This document shows, one piece after another, positions 24,001-39,000 of a stretch of DNA of 64,000 bases. The stretch is from Acanthococcus lagerstroemiae (taxonomy: Eukaryota; Arthropoda; Insecta; Hemiptera; Eriococcidae). A program made the position numbers and the translations under genes. The first letter of the stretch is position 1; each line of letters begins with the position of its first letter. A model generated the notes under the pieces. It ran no database searches. It was not told the origin of the DNA and saw nothing but the letters and a program-made list of their open reading frames with translations. The stretch lies in contig CM063110.1 in NCBI GenBank assembly GCA_031841125.1, positions 37,959,214-38,023,213 on the forward strand, in the 5' to 3' direction.

Positions 24001-27000
24001 TTACTTAATTTTTCGACTGCTGTGAAGTGTCAAAAATTTTTTTTGGAATATTGTGGAGATGAGTTGTTCCTTCTTCTAAGTGCCGGCTGCATTACTCATT
24101 GTTACTGAGCTAAAACGTTAACGTTTTCTTTTAGTTATGGAATGCAATTCAATTTTTTCCCTGGATTGAATCTGCTCTAATAATTTTGCCTATACCCTTT
24201 CCTCAGTATTTCAGATGTTCCTTAACATGTCTAATAAATTATAATCTGATTTTAGAGGGTTTCTAGGCTTCTCGTTTAAGTAAATACCCGGGAGTGCCTG
24301 AGCGACTTTGTGTGTGTGTGGGGGGGGGGGTCAGTTTCTCCTTCGACATGTCTTTGGCTAGTACGAGAGCACAATGAAGTTATTTCGTAGGATCGATGAT
24401 CGTGGGGCGTATGGCGATGCACGCATGCCAAATTGGCCCCGGGACACCGCATCCCCTATCCCGAAAATGCCTCGAATGGGCCTGCGTCAGGATAGGGGAA
24501 TCGCTTTGAGGTAGCTCCTACTGCCCCCATTCCTCCTTTCAACTCAACTTTTTCGTCTTGCTACTGCTACCCTACAAAAGGCTACATGTTGTAGCATCTT
24601 GGCTGAAGTGTTCGCGCACTAGACCCCTATATATTTCGTAGGATAAGAAGGTTCTTCATTTTTATTATCCGCTTGAGTTTTAGATTTTGAAGGCAGTTTT
24701 CGCGTGGTATGGCCGCCTTCGAATGCCTGGAAGAAACAAATTTTGAAATTCTGTTGATGCCCGACGAAATCATTGAGCGGAGTTGATGGTCAGTTTTGAA
24801 AATACGTATTTGTTTCCTCTGTGAAAACAAATCGTTCCTCTCTCTTCACTGCTCCTGAAGAGGGCTGACAGGTGTCAAAATAATGCTGAAAATTCTTTCC
24901 CTCGTATATTTTTTTGTCAGGAGGGGGTGGATTTAAAGAATTTAGGAGGAAAACTCTCCGGAGCCCCCTGTTTGCGTCTATGCTGTGGTGACTAATACAA
25001 CTGCCTCGGGGTCTCAACTGCATCACGTGCACCAGACATCTAAATTTTTGTTGAAGTCTCTGCCAGTTACGAGGTGTGGGAGAGATATACAGATGAATTT
25101 ATTCTACCTTCCTCTCCCTCCCCCAATGACTTGAAAATGAGTACCTATAGAGCAGTGGTTCCCAACAGGTGGTCCGTGGACCTCCGGGGGTTCGCAAGCT
25201 GATCCGAAAATGTTCGTTCGTCAGAAATTTGACGTTTAGAATCCAATTTAAATTTATTAATAAAATTTTACAAAGAGATTTCTAAGGCGATCCGGATATA
25301 TCTATTCCAAGTACGCGGTCTCTGTTGTCTTGGCATCAGGACTGGGACCTAACGACAAACGAACAAACATTTGTCATCAGTCAGAAATAACGAAAAGAAG
25401 GTAAATGATTTGGCCCTATTGAGCGAATGTTCGAAGAGATCGAACGGAAGTCCACGCGGAATTCAAATTGTTTCGATCGATACGTATTTATATCGATAAT
25501 TTCAACTAAAATTTTGTTGACTAGTGATGATGACTTTGGCAAAACTTGTCCGTACCGACTTACGAGAACTACGTTCTAGATTTCTTAGATGTCATTTTAC
25601 TGACCTGTATCTCCATATTGCAATTTCTTATAGCCATGATCTTGGTAAATTTGTCACAGATTCATTGAGACTTTAACTTCAAAAATGTTAGTATGAAACT
25701 GAACGCCGACGTATGGTATATATCTGAACGTGAACGTTCCTACCTTTCTAGGCACCATAAAATATGCCAATGATTTCTGCCAGCGTCGACCTGAATCTTC
25801 AGCGGAGTAAAGAAAACGTGAACGGAGCCCCTCCCTCTATGAAATTTACGCCCCAAAATGAAATTATTGAAATCTTATGCTATTCTCTGTCAATGCATAA
25901 AAACCTCAATTTTATCTTCCCCAAATATTACAGGTTGGGTATTTAACTAGCTGATGACTTGGCCACCCACGTCACCGTATTTCGAGGCCTATATTCTTCA
26001 CTTGAACGTTATTTTAAACGTTTGCCCTCACAGGGTTGCCACTTTCTGGAAAACCGGGAAAAGTCAGGGAATTTGGTCAGTCAGGGAAAAGTCAGGGAAT
26101 TTTCATTTAAGTCAGGGAAATTTTCTGAAAATAACAAACGAGTTCGTATTTTATCTATCAGAGTAAACTTTTTTTATCATAACATAAGAATAATGATAAA
26201 CTCAACTTTCTTTGAGTATTTCTAATATTGAAAAATATTACATAAATTACATCTGTACCTTCTTCTTCTTGATAGCGATTTTTTTTTAAATCTGTATTGT
26301 AAAAAATTTCTGTGACTCTCCTCCCTCTGGGCTTTCTCGGAATCCTGTAAAAAAGTCAGGGAAAATTGGAAAAGTTGGCCTGGAAAACCGGGAAAAGTCA
26401 GGGAAAACCAATCCTGAAAAAAAGTGGCAACCCTGCCTCATAATTATCTAATTATAATCAATTCTGCCGGCAGTAACGCACTATCGATGCGTTTGTCGGC
26501 GCCAATAATCGAACATTAACGGTAATTAGCAGAATGACATTAACCTTATACGCGTGTGTTTGTGTTCTACAGAGTAAATTATGTTCTTGGAGAGCTCAAG
26601 CATTATGGAATAAATTCGATAAACGCGCTAATCATAAGTGTTATAATCGAGGAAAAGCGTGTCCGAATACTAGAGTGAGTACCTACTATAATTGTCGTCA
26701 TTAGTTTATCATTATAACGTACAGCCTTATTGTGTGGGGCAGGCGTATGCTAATAAGCTAGATTCATTTTGAGCCCGACATCCGGAAAATATGAGCACTT
26801 GTACGAGTTGTAATCGTATTGCAAAATGCAAAAATATTCGGTGAAAATTATACTTCGCGAACTAAACTGAGGGTGAAATTTGAGACATGTTCTTCAGTTA
26901 CAGAGCGTTCTTGGATTTCTCGTCTCGCATTTCCTAAGCGCGCGAAAATGTCCGATTAATTATCTCTGACGGCCGTGTAATTTGGCTGTGAACTTTTTAA

Positions 27001-30000
27001 TAACGATGTTATGGTTTGTCTTTGTCCAGGTTTTGATTATAGGAGCGGGACCATGCGGACTTCGAGCAGCAATAGAAGCCCAACTGTTGGGCGCCAAAGT
27101 TGTAGTCATAGAAAAACGAGATCGCATAAGTAGGAACAACGTATTGCATTTATGGCCGTTTGTAATTCAAGATTTACGGTCCCTTGGCGCTAAAAAGTTT
27201 TTCGGTAAATTTTGCGCCGGTTCGATAGATCACATAAGTAAGCATTTTTTTTCTCTTCGTGTTATTTCGTGCCCGATCTTCGAGAATAAAAAAAAATGTA
27301 GCATCGAAACCACTTCTGCTGATTGAAATAGATGCTCGTTTGCTGTGTATATTATTTTCCAAATCTAATCGTTTACGTTTTCGGTTACAGGTATTAGGCA
27401 GCTTCAGTGCATACTCCTGAAAGTAGCGTTATTGTTGGGCGTCGAAATACACGAGGGAATTAGTTTCGAAGGTCTGGTACCTCCATCGGCCAATCAGGAT
27501 GAAGAAAGTACGTCGAATTCGTAATTTTTATGTTTGGTAATTAAGTTCAGTGGCACCGAAGTCGGGTGGCAGAGGCACGGCCTCCTAATTCGTGAGGCTG
27601 AGGGAGCACTAGTATCCCCTCAGTTTTAATGAAAGAAATTGTAAGAATGGGAGCTAACTCACATGAAACGATATATAACCGGGCAAATTGTTCATTTTCC
27701 TCTGAAAAAACTAGGTCAAGAGATATCTACTTATAGCCTGACTGCAACTCTACCTCCCCCCACTTCACCACGGTTAGGATCGGATTTCCAACAGAAAAGG
27801 AGCAAAAAAAGGTTAGCCATCAGAAGTTTGAACTGCCCCCCCCCCAATTGATGATTCTGGCGCCTCTGATCAGTTTGAATAAGGAATCATAGGAGTAATC
27901 TCTATTGACACCGTCGCAGGAATTTGTGCGAAAACAAACAAACCTTTGGGTTCCAAAAATGGAAGACATTTTCAAACACTGCAGCTGTAAAGTTAAAACA
28001 AATAAAGATTGACTTTTTTTTCGAATCCTTCAAGATGATGATGTAATGAGTTTCAGCCATGTTGCGCGAAAATACCCCTTAGAAATAGAAATTAACTTCT
28101 ATGCTGAAGTGGGGTGGCTTTAATGCTCGAAAATCAGAAATATGGAAAAAAATAAGGGTTCAGTGATTTAAGGACTCTTACGAATATTTAAAGTCCTCGA
28201 GGACTTCTGTTGTGATAATAAGATAACCATAGATTGGTTCGAGTGAATCAGTTGTTCTATTTGATCTCCTTGCAGAATAAATTTTTTGTATAGGTAACAT
28301 TTCCGTAAAATTTTATTGAATTTATGAATAATGCGATGCAATGTCTTTCTTAATTCGATTCGCTTTTAATTTTATAATTATGTAGAATGATTGAAGATGA
28401 GCATCATTATCAAAATCACTTATTCCTGCTAATACTGATCTTTTGTTAAGAGAGCAAGCCTAGTGACGTGGGAGAATTGCTCCTATTATAACCACTTTTG
28501 AACCTTCCGTGGTATTCTGTATTTAGTAGAGAATATACATATTAGTCAGGTTTTCTCAGAGTAGTATTCGTGAAATAGTTGCCAATAATACTGAATATCT
28601 GGCTGAGAGAATCAAACAAGCCTTTTTTTGATCACGGGTCTCACGTCCCAATGTCACGCATGAGTTAACAATCTATACTGGCATCCTCACCAACTTCTTG
28701 ATTATGAACGAATTCTGATGCTTTCCTGATTGTAATAGTAGGATGTTGAATGATGAAAAAAAGCCCCCCCCCCCCCTCCAAGGAAGGAATAATTGAAATT
28801 TGTTGAGTTGAAAGAATGGTGAGTGGACAAAGAACCGGAAAAACAGGTGTAGGTATTTTTTCCGAAGAGATGTGCAGTCATATTACTTGTGTTTCTTTTT
28901 TTTTTCTTATCAATAATTTTTTTATAATAAAGCATCTACAGCAGGGTGTTTGAGAAGTGATAATTCTCAAGCCGAGTAAGAAGGGACCTCTCCTGTAGAT
29001 TCATCAATATATTTGTCTATTTTTCCTTTTCGAACATGGAAATAAACCAGAAACAGAATCTAGAATCCGATACCAGATTCTGAAATTCTGAATCTTTTGG
29101 GATTTTCTTTTTCACGGAATCTAATTACAGATTCTGTTTTCCACCAAATCTGTCATTCAATTTGGAATTTAAAAAAGGCAAAATCCGATTTTCTTTATTT
29201 AGTATCTTTGTGTTCAGTTGTAATAGAAAATGAACCTGGATACTAAGATGAAGGCATCTGAAGACTGCTTCGATTTCAGTTTCCAGTTAAACCAGAATCC
29301 GGTTTTGAAGATTTTAGAGAACTCCGAATTACCGAATTTCGAATTTGTTGGATTGATTCTAGAATCTTCGGTTCAATATAAATTCAGAAACCTCCCCTGT
29401 CACGGATACAGATTATGGAATCTACTTTTGAAGGAGAATTCGATTCCTGAAATTCAGATTCTCGATTCTACTCTTGAAACAGAATTCGAATTCTTGAATT
29501 CCGATTTTTCTGGAATTCTAGAATCCTTTTTGTTGGATTCAGATTCTTGGGTTCAGAATTACTCTTGGTACTGGATTCGAATTCCCGGATTCTGAATCAT
29601 TTAGTCGCCGATGCGAATCTTTAGATTCAGCCCCCCCCCCCTCATCGTTGTATTTGGGCTTTCGAGGAGCCTATTTTTTTGGATTCATCTTAAAAATTAA
29701 TATAGTATAACCGGTATGTTTTTCTTGGAAAATGATTGATGCCCCATGAATACACTTCATTCTTTGTGTTTACCGTCTGCAAATTACATAGACTGTTCTC
29801 TCGCATTTCTTTCTCGAACTGCATCAACTACTTCGGTAATCCGGAAAAAAATTGTTTGGTGCTCGTGGCCCGATATTGATCATCTATAGTCGTCGTTAGC
29901 TCGGGGGAGGGGGTTTACTTTCGTAGATAAAATAATAGCGTCTTTGCAAAGTTTCGCCCAACTTTTGATTCGAAAACGAAAAAAAGTCTTGTTTAGATAA

Positions 30001-33000
30001 TTTTCCCAGAATTTTGACTCCATAACCAAAAAAAAATTGTCTCTCGGGTGTAAATCTGAATATTGTTTGATGACAAATTCTAAAATTTTGTTTTCCCCGT
30101 GGTTTTGTTGGAGGGGAGGAGGGCAGACAAAATCGGTTACAGCTTATTGGTTACAAGGGCCCTAATTTTTCACCAATACAGTGTGTTCCCAATAAATTCG
30201 GTAGCATATTTTCATGTTGAGTTTGAGAGGGGGGTGTAATACAGCAATGGGTTCATGGGGAAATGCGATAAAAACTCACGGCACTAACTTTGCCGGTTCT
30301 CGACATTGAAAAGCTCTAGGGGAAGGGGGTATTTCCCCGCGAAGTCATGTTTTTATTTACCTCCTTTAAATAGAAATAAGATGCATTAAGGAAGTGCTGA
30401 CTTTCCGTAAGCTTGTTAAGACAATTTGAAGGCTGCACTTGCTGAGTGCCTATCGGTCTCCATGTCCTCCAAAGTCCTTAAAGTTCTTTCATTTCTATAG
30501 AAAGTCTCCAGAAAAGTCGAAAGCTGAACATTTTCTTGAATAAAAGTGAAAATAATGAACTATTTTTATAAAGTCATTAAAAATATACCAGGTAGGTAAA
30601 ACTGAAAAAAGTCCCCCAGAATCCGACGAATCCTCCATTTTATTTTTCGCACATGAATTGTCTTACCCCAAGTTAGTTTCCTTTCCTTTTCCCCAGAAAA
30701 GTAGCCATGTCTATTATAGTACATTTCTAACAACACAGATTTTACGTTGTAGGAGAGAATACTGTTTATGTTTGTTTTCGAACTAAATCACGTTCTTCCT
30801 TATTGTCGTTCTTGAATGGTTTTGTTTGTAATCGCAGGAATCGGTTGGCGTGCTAAAATCACTCCCGAAGATCACCCGGTGTCGCAGTATGAGTTCGATG
30901 TTCTGATCGGAGCAGATGGCAAACGAAATACCCTCGAAGGTTACTAAAGTTAACTTATTCGCCATTGTTAATACACGCACCAAACAGAGCATTCGGTAAC
31001 TCTAAATTCCATATGCTAATAATTACGCACGTAGGTTTCAAAAGGAAGGAGTTTCGTGGCAAGCTGGCGATAGCGATTACTGCGAATTTCATAAATCATC
31101 ATTCTGAAGCGGAAGCTCGTGTCGAAGAAATCAGCGGCGTTGCGTACATCTTCAATCAAAAATTCTTCAAAGATCTTCGATCGGCGACCGGTATAGATCT
31201 CGAAAACATAGTTTATTATAAGGATGATACGCACTACTTCGTCATGACTGCGAAGAAACACAGTTTACTGAACAAAGGAGTGATATTGAATGTGAGTTAG
31301 ACAGGATCGGTTCAGAGAATTGATTCTGAGTTTCGTTTAGCACGCGTATTATGTTTGCTTGATTGTATGTATTTTGAGAAAACTTTTTGGGTCGCAGGAT
31401 TTCGCTGACACGGCGAAATTGTTAGCGATAGAGAACATCAATAAAGACGCATTGATGGAGTACGCTAGAGAGGCCGCCGATTTTTCAACCGGTTATAAGT
31501 TACCGCAGCTGCAGTTCGCAGTCAACCACTACGGTCAGCCTGATGTCGCCATGTTCGACTTTACGTCCATGTACGCAGCCGAGAATGCTAGTCGAGTGAT
31601 CCAGGAGAAAGGCTATAAATTGCTCATGTGTCTCGTTGGTGATAGTTTATTAGAGGTATGGATACATACGCTTCTGGTTTCCCCTGCATCATGTATAAGA
31701 ATAAGATTTCATGAGTTGTCATTGGGAGCTTCGATATTGCATACTGAATCCCTGAAATAATTATAAATGTTGTGCATCAGCACTGGAACGTAGTGATTAC
31801 GTACACGTACACAACTCCCAATTTATAAATTGAAAAATTGAGTCTTCCTTTGCAGCCACGAGGGCTGATGATGGAAAAGAGGGATTGACCAACATATCGT
31901 CCTTTGTAAATTTGGATAATATTTATGCAATTCGTCGTACTAGGAGTCCTGTGGTGAATGTTTTCTGCGGGTGGTTTCTGGAAATTTGCATTCTTATGGC
32001 ATTTTTTGAACATTTGAAGGCACAAATTTGATCTGTATTCTGTGTAATCTAGAAGTTCCTTTTTCAACATGCCACCAATAAGCCCAATAACGCACTTGCA
32101 ATCCAACGAATTAAAGATTAGTTCATTCTAAGGCACTAAAATTACATGCCGTATGATGTCCATTGTTTGTATTCGCAGCCCTTCTGGCCCACTGGCTCCG
32201 GATGTGCCCGTGGCTTTCTAAGTTCCATGGACGCCTGTTGGGCGATTCGTAGTTGGGGCAGCAGTAGCCTTGTGAATCCGCTCGAGGTACTGGCAGAACG
32301 CGAGTCGATATATCGACTGCTGAATCAAACCACTCCGGAGAATCTTTCGCGAGATATTTCCAACTATATGCTAGATCCACATACCAGATATCCGAATCTG
32401 AATACCAGGTCTGTGTTACCAATTCAAGTTAAAGGCCTGTACGCGTCCGACGATCCTACCGCCATCGAACAGTGTTTGAAGGCTCCGTCGTCGTTAGTCT
32501 GTGATTATTCCAAGAAGCGAAGAAGAAAAGGTATAGCAATTACAGTTGAGCAGTTTACGTTTAAGAAATACAATTAGTCAACGGTTGCTGATCGCGATGG
32601 TTCTCTCGAGACCGTCGCATCGCGTGTCGTTTTGTTCTTTTTGTGGCATTATAAACGGGTCATGTGAATCACCGATGACTTTGTTCATTGCTGTAATTAC
32701 AGATACGCAAATTCATCACGACGTTTTGCTGTCGTGGTTGAAACGGCAAGTCGCTTTGTACAGCAATGTTCATATTGAAGATACTACCAAATCTTTCAAA
32801 GATGGAGTAGCCCTCTGCGCGATTATACACCGCTATCGTCCTGATCTCATCGATTTCTATTCACTCGAATCCGCGGACGTTAGCGGTAACAATCAGCTAG
32901 CTTTTGATATTCTTGAGAAAGAATACGGAATTTTACCAGTGAGTACTATTATTTTATATTATATACCTGCACTCTTTCATTCGCAACGAATTAGAAAGCG

Positions 33001-36000
33001 AAACGAATTAGATGATTGTAGGTGTGCAAAATTAACGAGGTGTTGTTACGTTGAGACCATTTTGACGAGTGCGTGAATTATAAATTTCGTAGTTAAATTG
33101 CGAGGACGTTTATCTCCTCCGTAAGTACTCCTGGTAATGATAGGAATTCCCCGAGTTGGAAATTTAAAAAATAACAAGTATTTGTTACTGATAACATTGC
33201 TTTCCGAGAGAAGTAGCTTCGTGAGAATATTGTGTCGTTGCGTTATTTTTAGAATAATGACGTTCTACAAAATCTGAATTTGAAAATTATATCTATTCTG
33301 GCTTGCAGAATTGTAACCGTTTTCTGAATCGTTTATTTATTTTACTTCTTTCAGGTGATGACGGGGGCTGAGATGGAGAAGTGTGAGGTGCCAGATAATC
33401 TGACGATGTTATCGTACTTGACTCAAGTTTACGATATTTTCCGAGGAGAAATTCCATATACGCATCATAAAAAAATGGTAGGCATTTGTAGATATTGCAC
33501 TCGTTGCATTTGTATGTTTACGTTGACCTTAATTTTATTTGATTCTTTCTATTCAAAATTAAGATGAAAAGTTTTCGTTCTCTTTCAAAGATTATCTGTG
33601 ACGCGTCACGAGAAAACATACCTCAGGGTGATGAAGGTTGAAGAGATTTTAACTAATTTGTATAGAAGTAGGCACGGGGAACCCAGTGCAATTTACCGCA
33701 AGTCTCTGGTAACCGGCAATAAGGTTGAATGCAATATGGTCGAAGTGGAAGTGGTCGAAATCCATAAGGTCGATAATACATTTAGGTCGAATGAAAAATT
33801 GGTCGAATCATGAAAAAAATAATGACATTATCACGAAATAGAAGTACAATTTAAAATTAGAAAAATGGCTTCTACAAATTCGTAAAAATAGGAAATGTAG
33901 TCACTGTTAATTTTAATGTTTTAAATTATGGGCCACGCCCCTCAGGTATGCCTCCAAGTCATCACTTTCCTCTTCATACTTCAGGACGACGGCAACTAAT
34001 CTGTCCTGTCCCAGGATGACCCGTTTTTTTCTCTCAGGAGGTAGACCTCCTGCACAGTCCTGCTCAACCACTGCCTCTGTTAATGCATGCTCACGCCGGA
34101 AATTTTCTATAACTTCCCATAGGGAATGGTGATACCGCGTTGTCAATGCGTTAAATCCGCGATGCCAGCCTTCCACCGAATTATTTGTTTATGGTAATCC
34201 TTCGAGGGTAGCATCATACTGGTTCCAAAAGGCAATAGGGTAACGTGGTGGCTTCCTCGTCCTCCTTCGTGGCTGGCCTATCCATGTATCTACAAAATAC
34301 TCTAATAATGTCAAAATTATAATATATTATTCATTATTCGACCAATTTTTTCATTCGATCTGAATGTATCATCGACCTTATGGATTTCGACCACTTTCAC
34401 TTCGACCATATTGCATTCGACCTTATTGACGTGAACCAAGTCTAGCTCTTTGCTCAACTGAGATATTGGGATTTAAACCTGCACTAGAGTGCGCTGCAAA
34501 ATGGCCTGCGCGGGTGTAAGCGGGTGAAAATGAGTGAGTGATCATGTGTACTTCCAAATAGAAACACTGCTATCTTCAGAATTCTCGAATTAGCAATAAG
34601 CGGTGCTATTCATTTGTTATCTGAGCCTCCTGCGATATTACAGTTCGAGAAACCGTCCGTGGCGGCTCCAAAATTTCACCAAGAGAAGAGGAAGGAGAGG
34701 GATGAAAGAAATTTTAGGTTTCGCGTTAAAAGAAACTCAGCCTTCAGGAAAATTTTTGTTCAAATGATATTTCTTTAGTTGAGGTTAGTGGGTCAAAAAC
34801 CCCTAATTTTTTTAATTTTTTGGGGCGAAGGGAGGGCGAGAAATGTACATTCTACTTTCTGTTGGCAAAAGGGGATAAATCGGCCTTAAATTCCTCAGGG
34901 TTTCCATCATTGGCTATAAGTTTCCAAAGTTCGGAATACTCGTATCAACAAATTTGATAGCAAATTTCAGTTGGGGAATTTTTCTGGAGGACTGTTACTT
35001 AGTAGATTAGAAATGTAACAAAAACTTGCATCATAACTGTTATTTATTATTATTTATCCTTAATATTGTAAAAAATGTTGAGAACGGGAAGAGAAAAAAG
35101 GAATTAGAAATTTTTAAACAATGCAGAACGCAGGGGCAGGTAGAATTTTGCTGTGCAAAAATAATAAGTCAGGATTGTTTGACTTTTTTTTTTTTTTTTT
35201 TAACATAACGAGTGGAGTACTAAATTTATCATAAACTATGTACAATGTTTGGACGGATGGATAGCTGAACAGGAACCGCTGTGGCTAGGTATCTCCTTTT
35301 CTAACTTACACTCAACCCGAGCCCTGGAATCCGCCCTTTCGAGCATTACTTCAGAGACGTCGGGGAGGCTGTTAAAGCTCTTCCCTTCTGGCCGAATACT
35401 GACGAGTTGCTACATGGGCTCGAACCCGGAACCTCCGGATTCTGAGACCAAAGTGCTATCCACTCGGCCAACCAAAGCCCTCTGGCTAGGTACCTATAAC
35501 AGATTTTAAAATCACGCTTGAGTATGGGCACAAAACACTACCGTACCGTAGCCCAAAATTAATATCATATCAAAGTATTAAAGCGATCCTGTTCTCTGGT
35601 CCAGTATCCGACTAGCTCCAACATACCAGGGGTTCATAATATTAACAAGTCTAAAAATTGGAATAAGATTATTGAAAATGTTTAACTCCAGAAATTTCAG
35701 TTCTTACCGCGCTCGGGATTCAACATAGGAAATATATATATAATTATTAAAGTTATTGTTGAATTTTCGAAGTAGATGCCGGTGTTAGGGATGGGCAAGA
35801 TCCTGTGATTTTTAGATCATAAGAATGAAAAGAATTTTAAACATCATCAGCTTCGTGATCTAAATAGTGGTGATCCTTTTCTGGTTCTTAAAATGATCGA
35901 AGACTTATGATCTATGATCGAAGAGCTCACAAAAATCGAGAAAAGTACTGATGTAAAGTTCCAAAAGATTGCTTTGAATTTTCAAATGATCTGCAAATCA

Positions 36001-39000
36001 TTATCTTAGATTTCTGAATTCATGATCCTGTCCATCTACGTCCATAGTCTTCCCTGATAATAGATTTTTCTCTATGAAGTTCTATTTTAAAATTATAGAA
36101 TTTTGCAAATTTTATTAGTAAATTTCGCTCTTGATAAGTTCTTAGCATCCTGTTTTGTGAAGTAGCCGTAAATATTACTTTTAAAATGCCACGGAAACTG
36201 TAACTGAATTGATGAGAACCAAAAGGGATTAAGTCCATTTTTCACGTTTTTCAAGACAAGCAAAAAAGTGATTTAAATAAATACCAAAAACTTGTCAGAA
36301 ACATGGTTTAGGGCAGTGAAAAGGGACCACGAAAGACGATTTTAAGGGTATTGAAAAAAAGAAAATCAAGAATACCTCAGATATGGCTGCTCAAAGTTTT
36401 TAGACGTCCCTTTTGGTTCTCAGTGGTGACCAAAAGTGAATATTACGGCTGACATTGCATGGGACCTTTTCCCTTTTTGAAGTACATCATTATTTTAGGC
36501 TTGGTCTCATTTCAATTTAGGTAATAAAAACTCGCTGGAAGTGAAGGAAAAAATGTGTAGGGCCGAAAAATTATGATTTTTTTATTTTTGAAAATCACCA
36601 ATTTTCAAATCAAAAATAAAATGGAACTTCTCGAAATTTTTCTTCATATTTGATATAAAACGTGAAATTTTCTGGTGCGACGTAGCCAGAAACTACGTTT
36701 TCGACGCGTGAGCAAACTTTCAACTACACCAGTCGATCCGCCATGTCTTCATGCCTCAGTGTCCATCTCTAACTCAAAACTGCCAATTTTGGACTCAACT
36801 ACCTTTTGGTTCTCATCGATTCAATTACTATTTTTGTTTCCCATTCTGAATATTGAATGGGCTACCAAAATGAAAATTGACATGTTTAGAAATTTAACTG
36901 GAATTCCATGCTTCGAATTTTCAAACTCGTATTCTCTTCTCTTCTCCTAGTTATTAATGTCAGGGTAGGCTATTTATTATTCGTGAGATGACGCCCAACT
37001 CCTCGATGCTGGGCCGTCACAACTACGTTGGCTATTTTCCCCATTCGTACTTTTACACGGCCCCTCCACTAGTTGGCGGTCTTCTTCCTCTCGTGTATGG
37101 AGCCCTTCCGAGCAGTATTGTTTTTCTCGATGTTTTCTCCGTATCGTCTTGCTATGTGACCGAAGAAACTGAAAACTCGTCGATCTCAGCTCACTGAACC
37201 TTATTAGCTCATTTGATTCGTGGATTATATCGTTGAGTCGTTATTATTGCTATTCCCGTTTTACTTCCGCTGCTAGATGAGAAAACCGTGTTTTCTTTAG
37301 TTATTTTGAACTATTGTCATGTCGTTTCATTTCTCTCTCTAGTGTCAGCAGTTTGCCGCCCCGACCCTTGCCTTTACTGTAAAGCTCATTTCCCTGGTAA
37401 TTCGTGAATTATAAAATGTTTGCCTCATTAATACACCCTTCAACAGTCCCATGAAATAGGGCTAGTTTGTGTTTTCATTTCAGGCTCTTTCTTTGGTACC
37501 ATCATAAGAATTTATGTTCTGATAATTGTCGCTACTGTGTTGTCATTGAACTTCGAAATGTTTTTATGTTCATAGGACGACGATGACGTGCTGAATGTGG
37601 AACCGACGGCTGTCATAAGTCAGGCAACTGCGTACAAAAACTCGCTGAGCAAAATGACTCAATCGCAGAAATTATCGTTGCTGAACCGACTGTCCAGCTC
37701 AATACCACGGAAAAGGTACCGGGAAAGTCGGTCACCAACAGTTACCGCCCGTGGCAGTGATGTACAGGTTCCCAGAAAACCTAAAAAGCGAAAAAGTGGT
37801 TCCTCCGCCGGATTTATCGTACGTGTGCAAATATTCGTATAATTTCATTATTGTTTTGCATCTGCCAGATTGTAACACGAAAATTAGAATGAGCGGCCAT
37901 TGTAGACTTCTTCGTGACTGACACCTTTTCTCTCAGTTTCCTACTAGAAACTGTTGTCAATAGACCAGCGTAAATTTTCGTGAGTTCCGGCATTCTAAAT
38001 TAGCCTATCAATGGTAATCTCGCGTTTGGAGTAACTTGCCAAGGAACTGAGTTGTGTACTTTCGACATGAATCGTTTTCTTCGTAATTTAGCTCCTCTGT
38101 GTGTGTATAATCGCAGGAGGAACGAAAGAACTGCTTCGAACGCTCGAAAAAGAAGTCGATCGACAAATCAGACGACCCCGCTTTTAAAGAACAGCAAAAA
38201 TTAATAGCGGCGCGAATCCAGAAAAGTGTTCGTATGTTGCAAAACAACAATAAACAAGAATCAGATAATGCCCCATTCGAGGACTATTCGATGTTTTTGT
38301 ACAGACAAGTGGCTCCCGAATTCAAAGAACGAGTAAAAGACTTAGAAAAAAAATTATTGTATCCAGTAAGCAAACGTGTATGACCAATTAAGTGTGGCCC
38401 TAGAAATGCTAGTGACGTTCCTAACAGCGCTGTGTGTTCTCGTGGCTAATATTCGATCGCGTGAGATCGATTAACTTCACATTTGTGCACGACTAATTAC
38501 TGTGATCGATGTGCGAATTGATTTTTCGTTTTACATGATCATTTTAAAGTGACAGGGTTTACGAAGTTCGTATCGAAGTATTTGAGGTTCTGAACAGATT
38601 CGTGCTAAAGCTATATCTTTGGGAGGAGAGGGCAGAATCCTAATTTTTCTGATTGGATATGTCTGGAGCTGCTCTTCTCTCCGTACGTGGAGATTGATGA
38701 AATAAAAATGGATGAGAGAGTTGACACTTATCTGACAGGATTTTCTTTAACTGAAATAGGAAGGAAGTTAGTTATCGTGGCATATGACGGGCCAAGAACA
38801 AAAGTGTTTAAAATTCATTGAACAACCGTTGGTGCAACTCCTGCAAATTTTTTCGCTTTTTCGTTTTCAACGTGCCCCAACGAATTTAACATACTTTTAG
38901 TCAACAGTCTCAGATTTATAGTTTGTAATTTCGGCCAAAAGCTCGATAAAATGAATTATTTTCCTCGATTATGGTTAAAAGGTTCATTTTTAATTTTTGT

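Noticed and set aside
25153..25260. hAT-like terminus CAGTGGTTCCCAACAGG
   Set aside because: Only one end is visible; without an inverted partner or duplication I cannot define an element.
29230..29595. 121-codon open frame
   Set aside because: It is formed by repeated GAATC/GATTC words; no domain and no codon signature.
31777..32106. 109-codon minus-strand frame between MICAL exons 7 and 8
   Set aside because: Intronic, with no domain and no conserved blocks; an unsupported chance frame.
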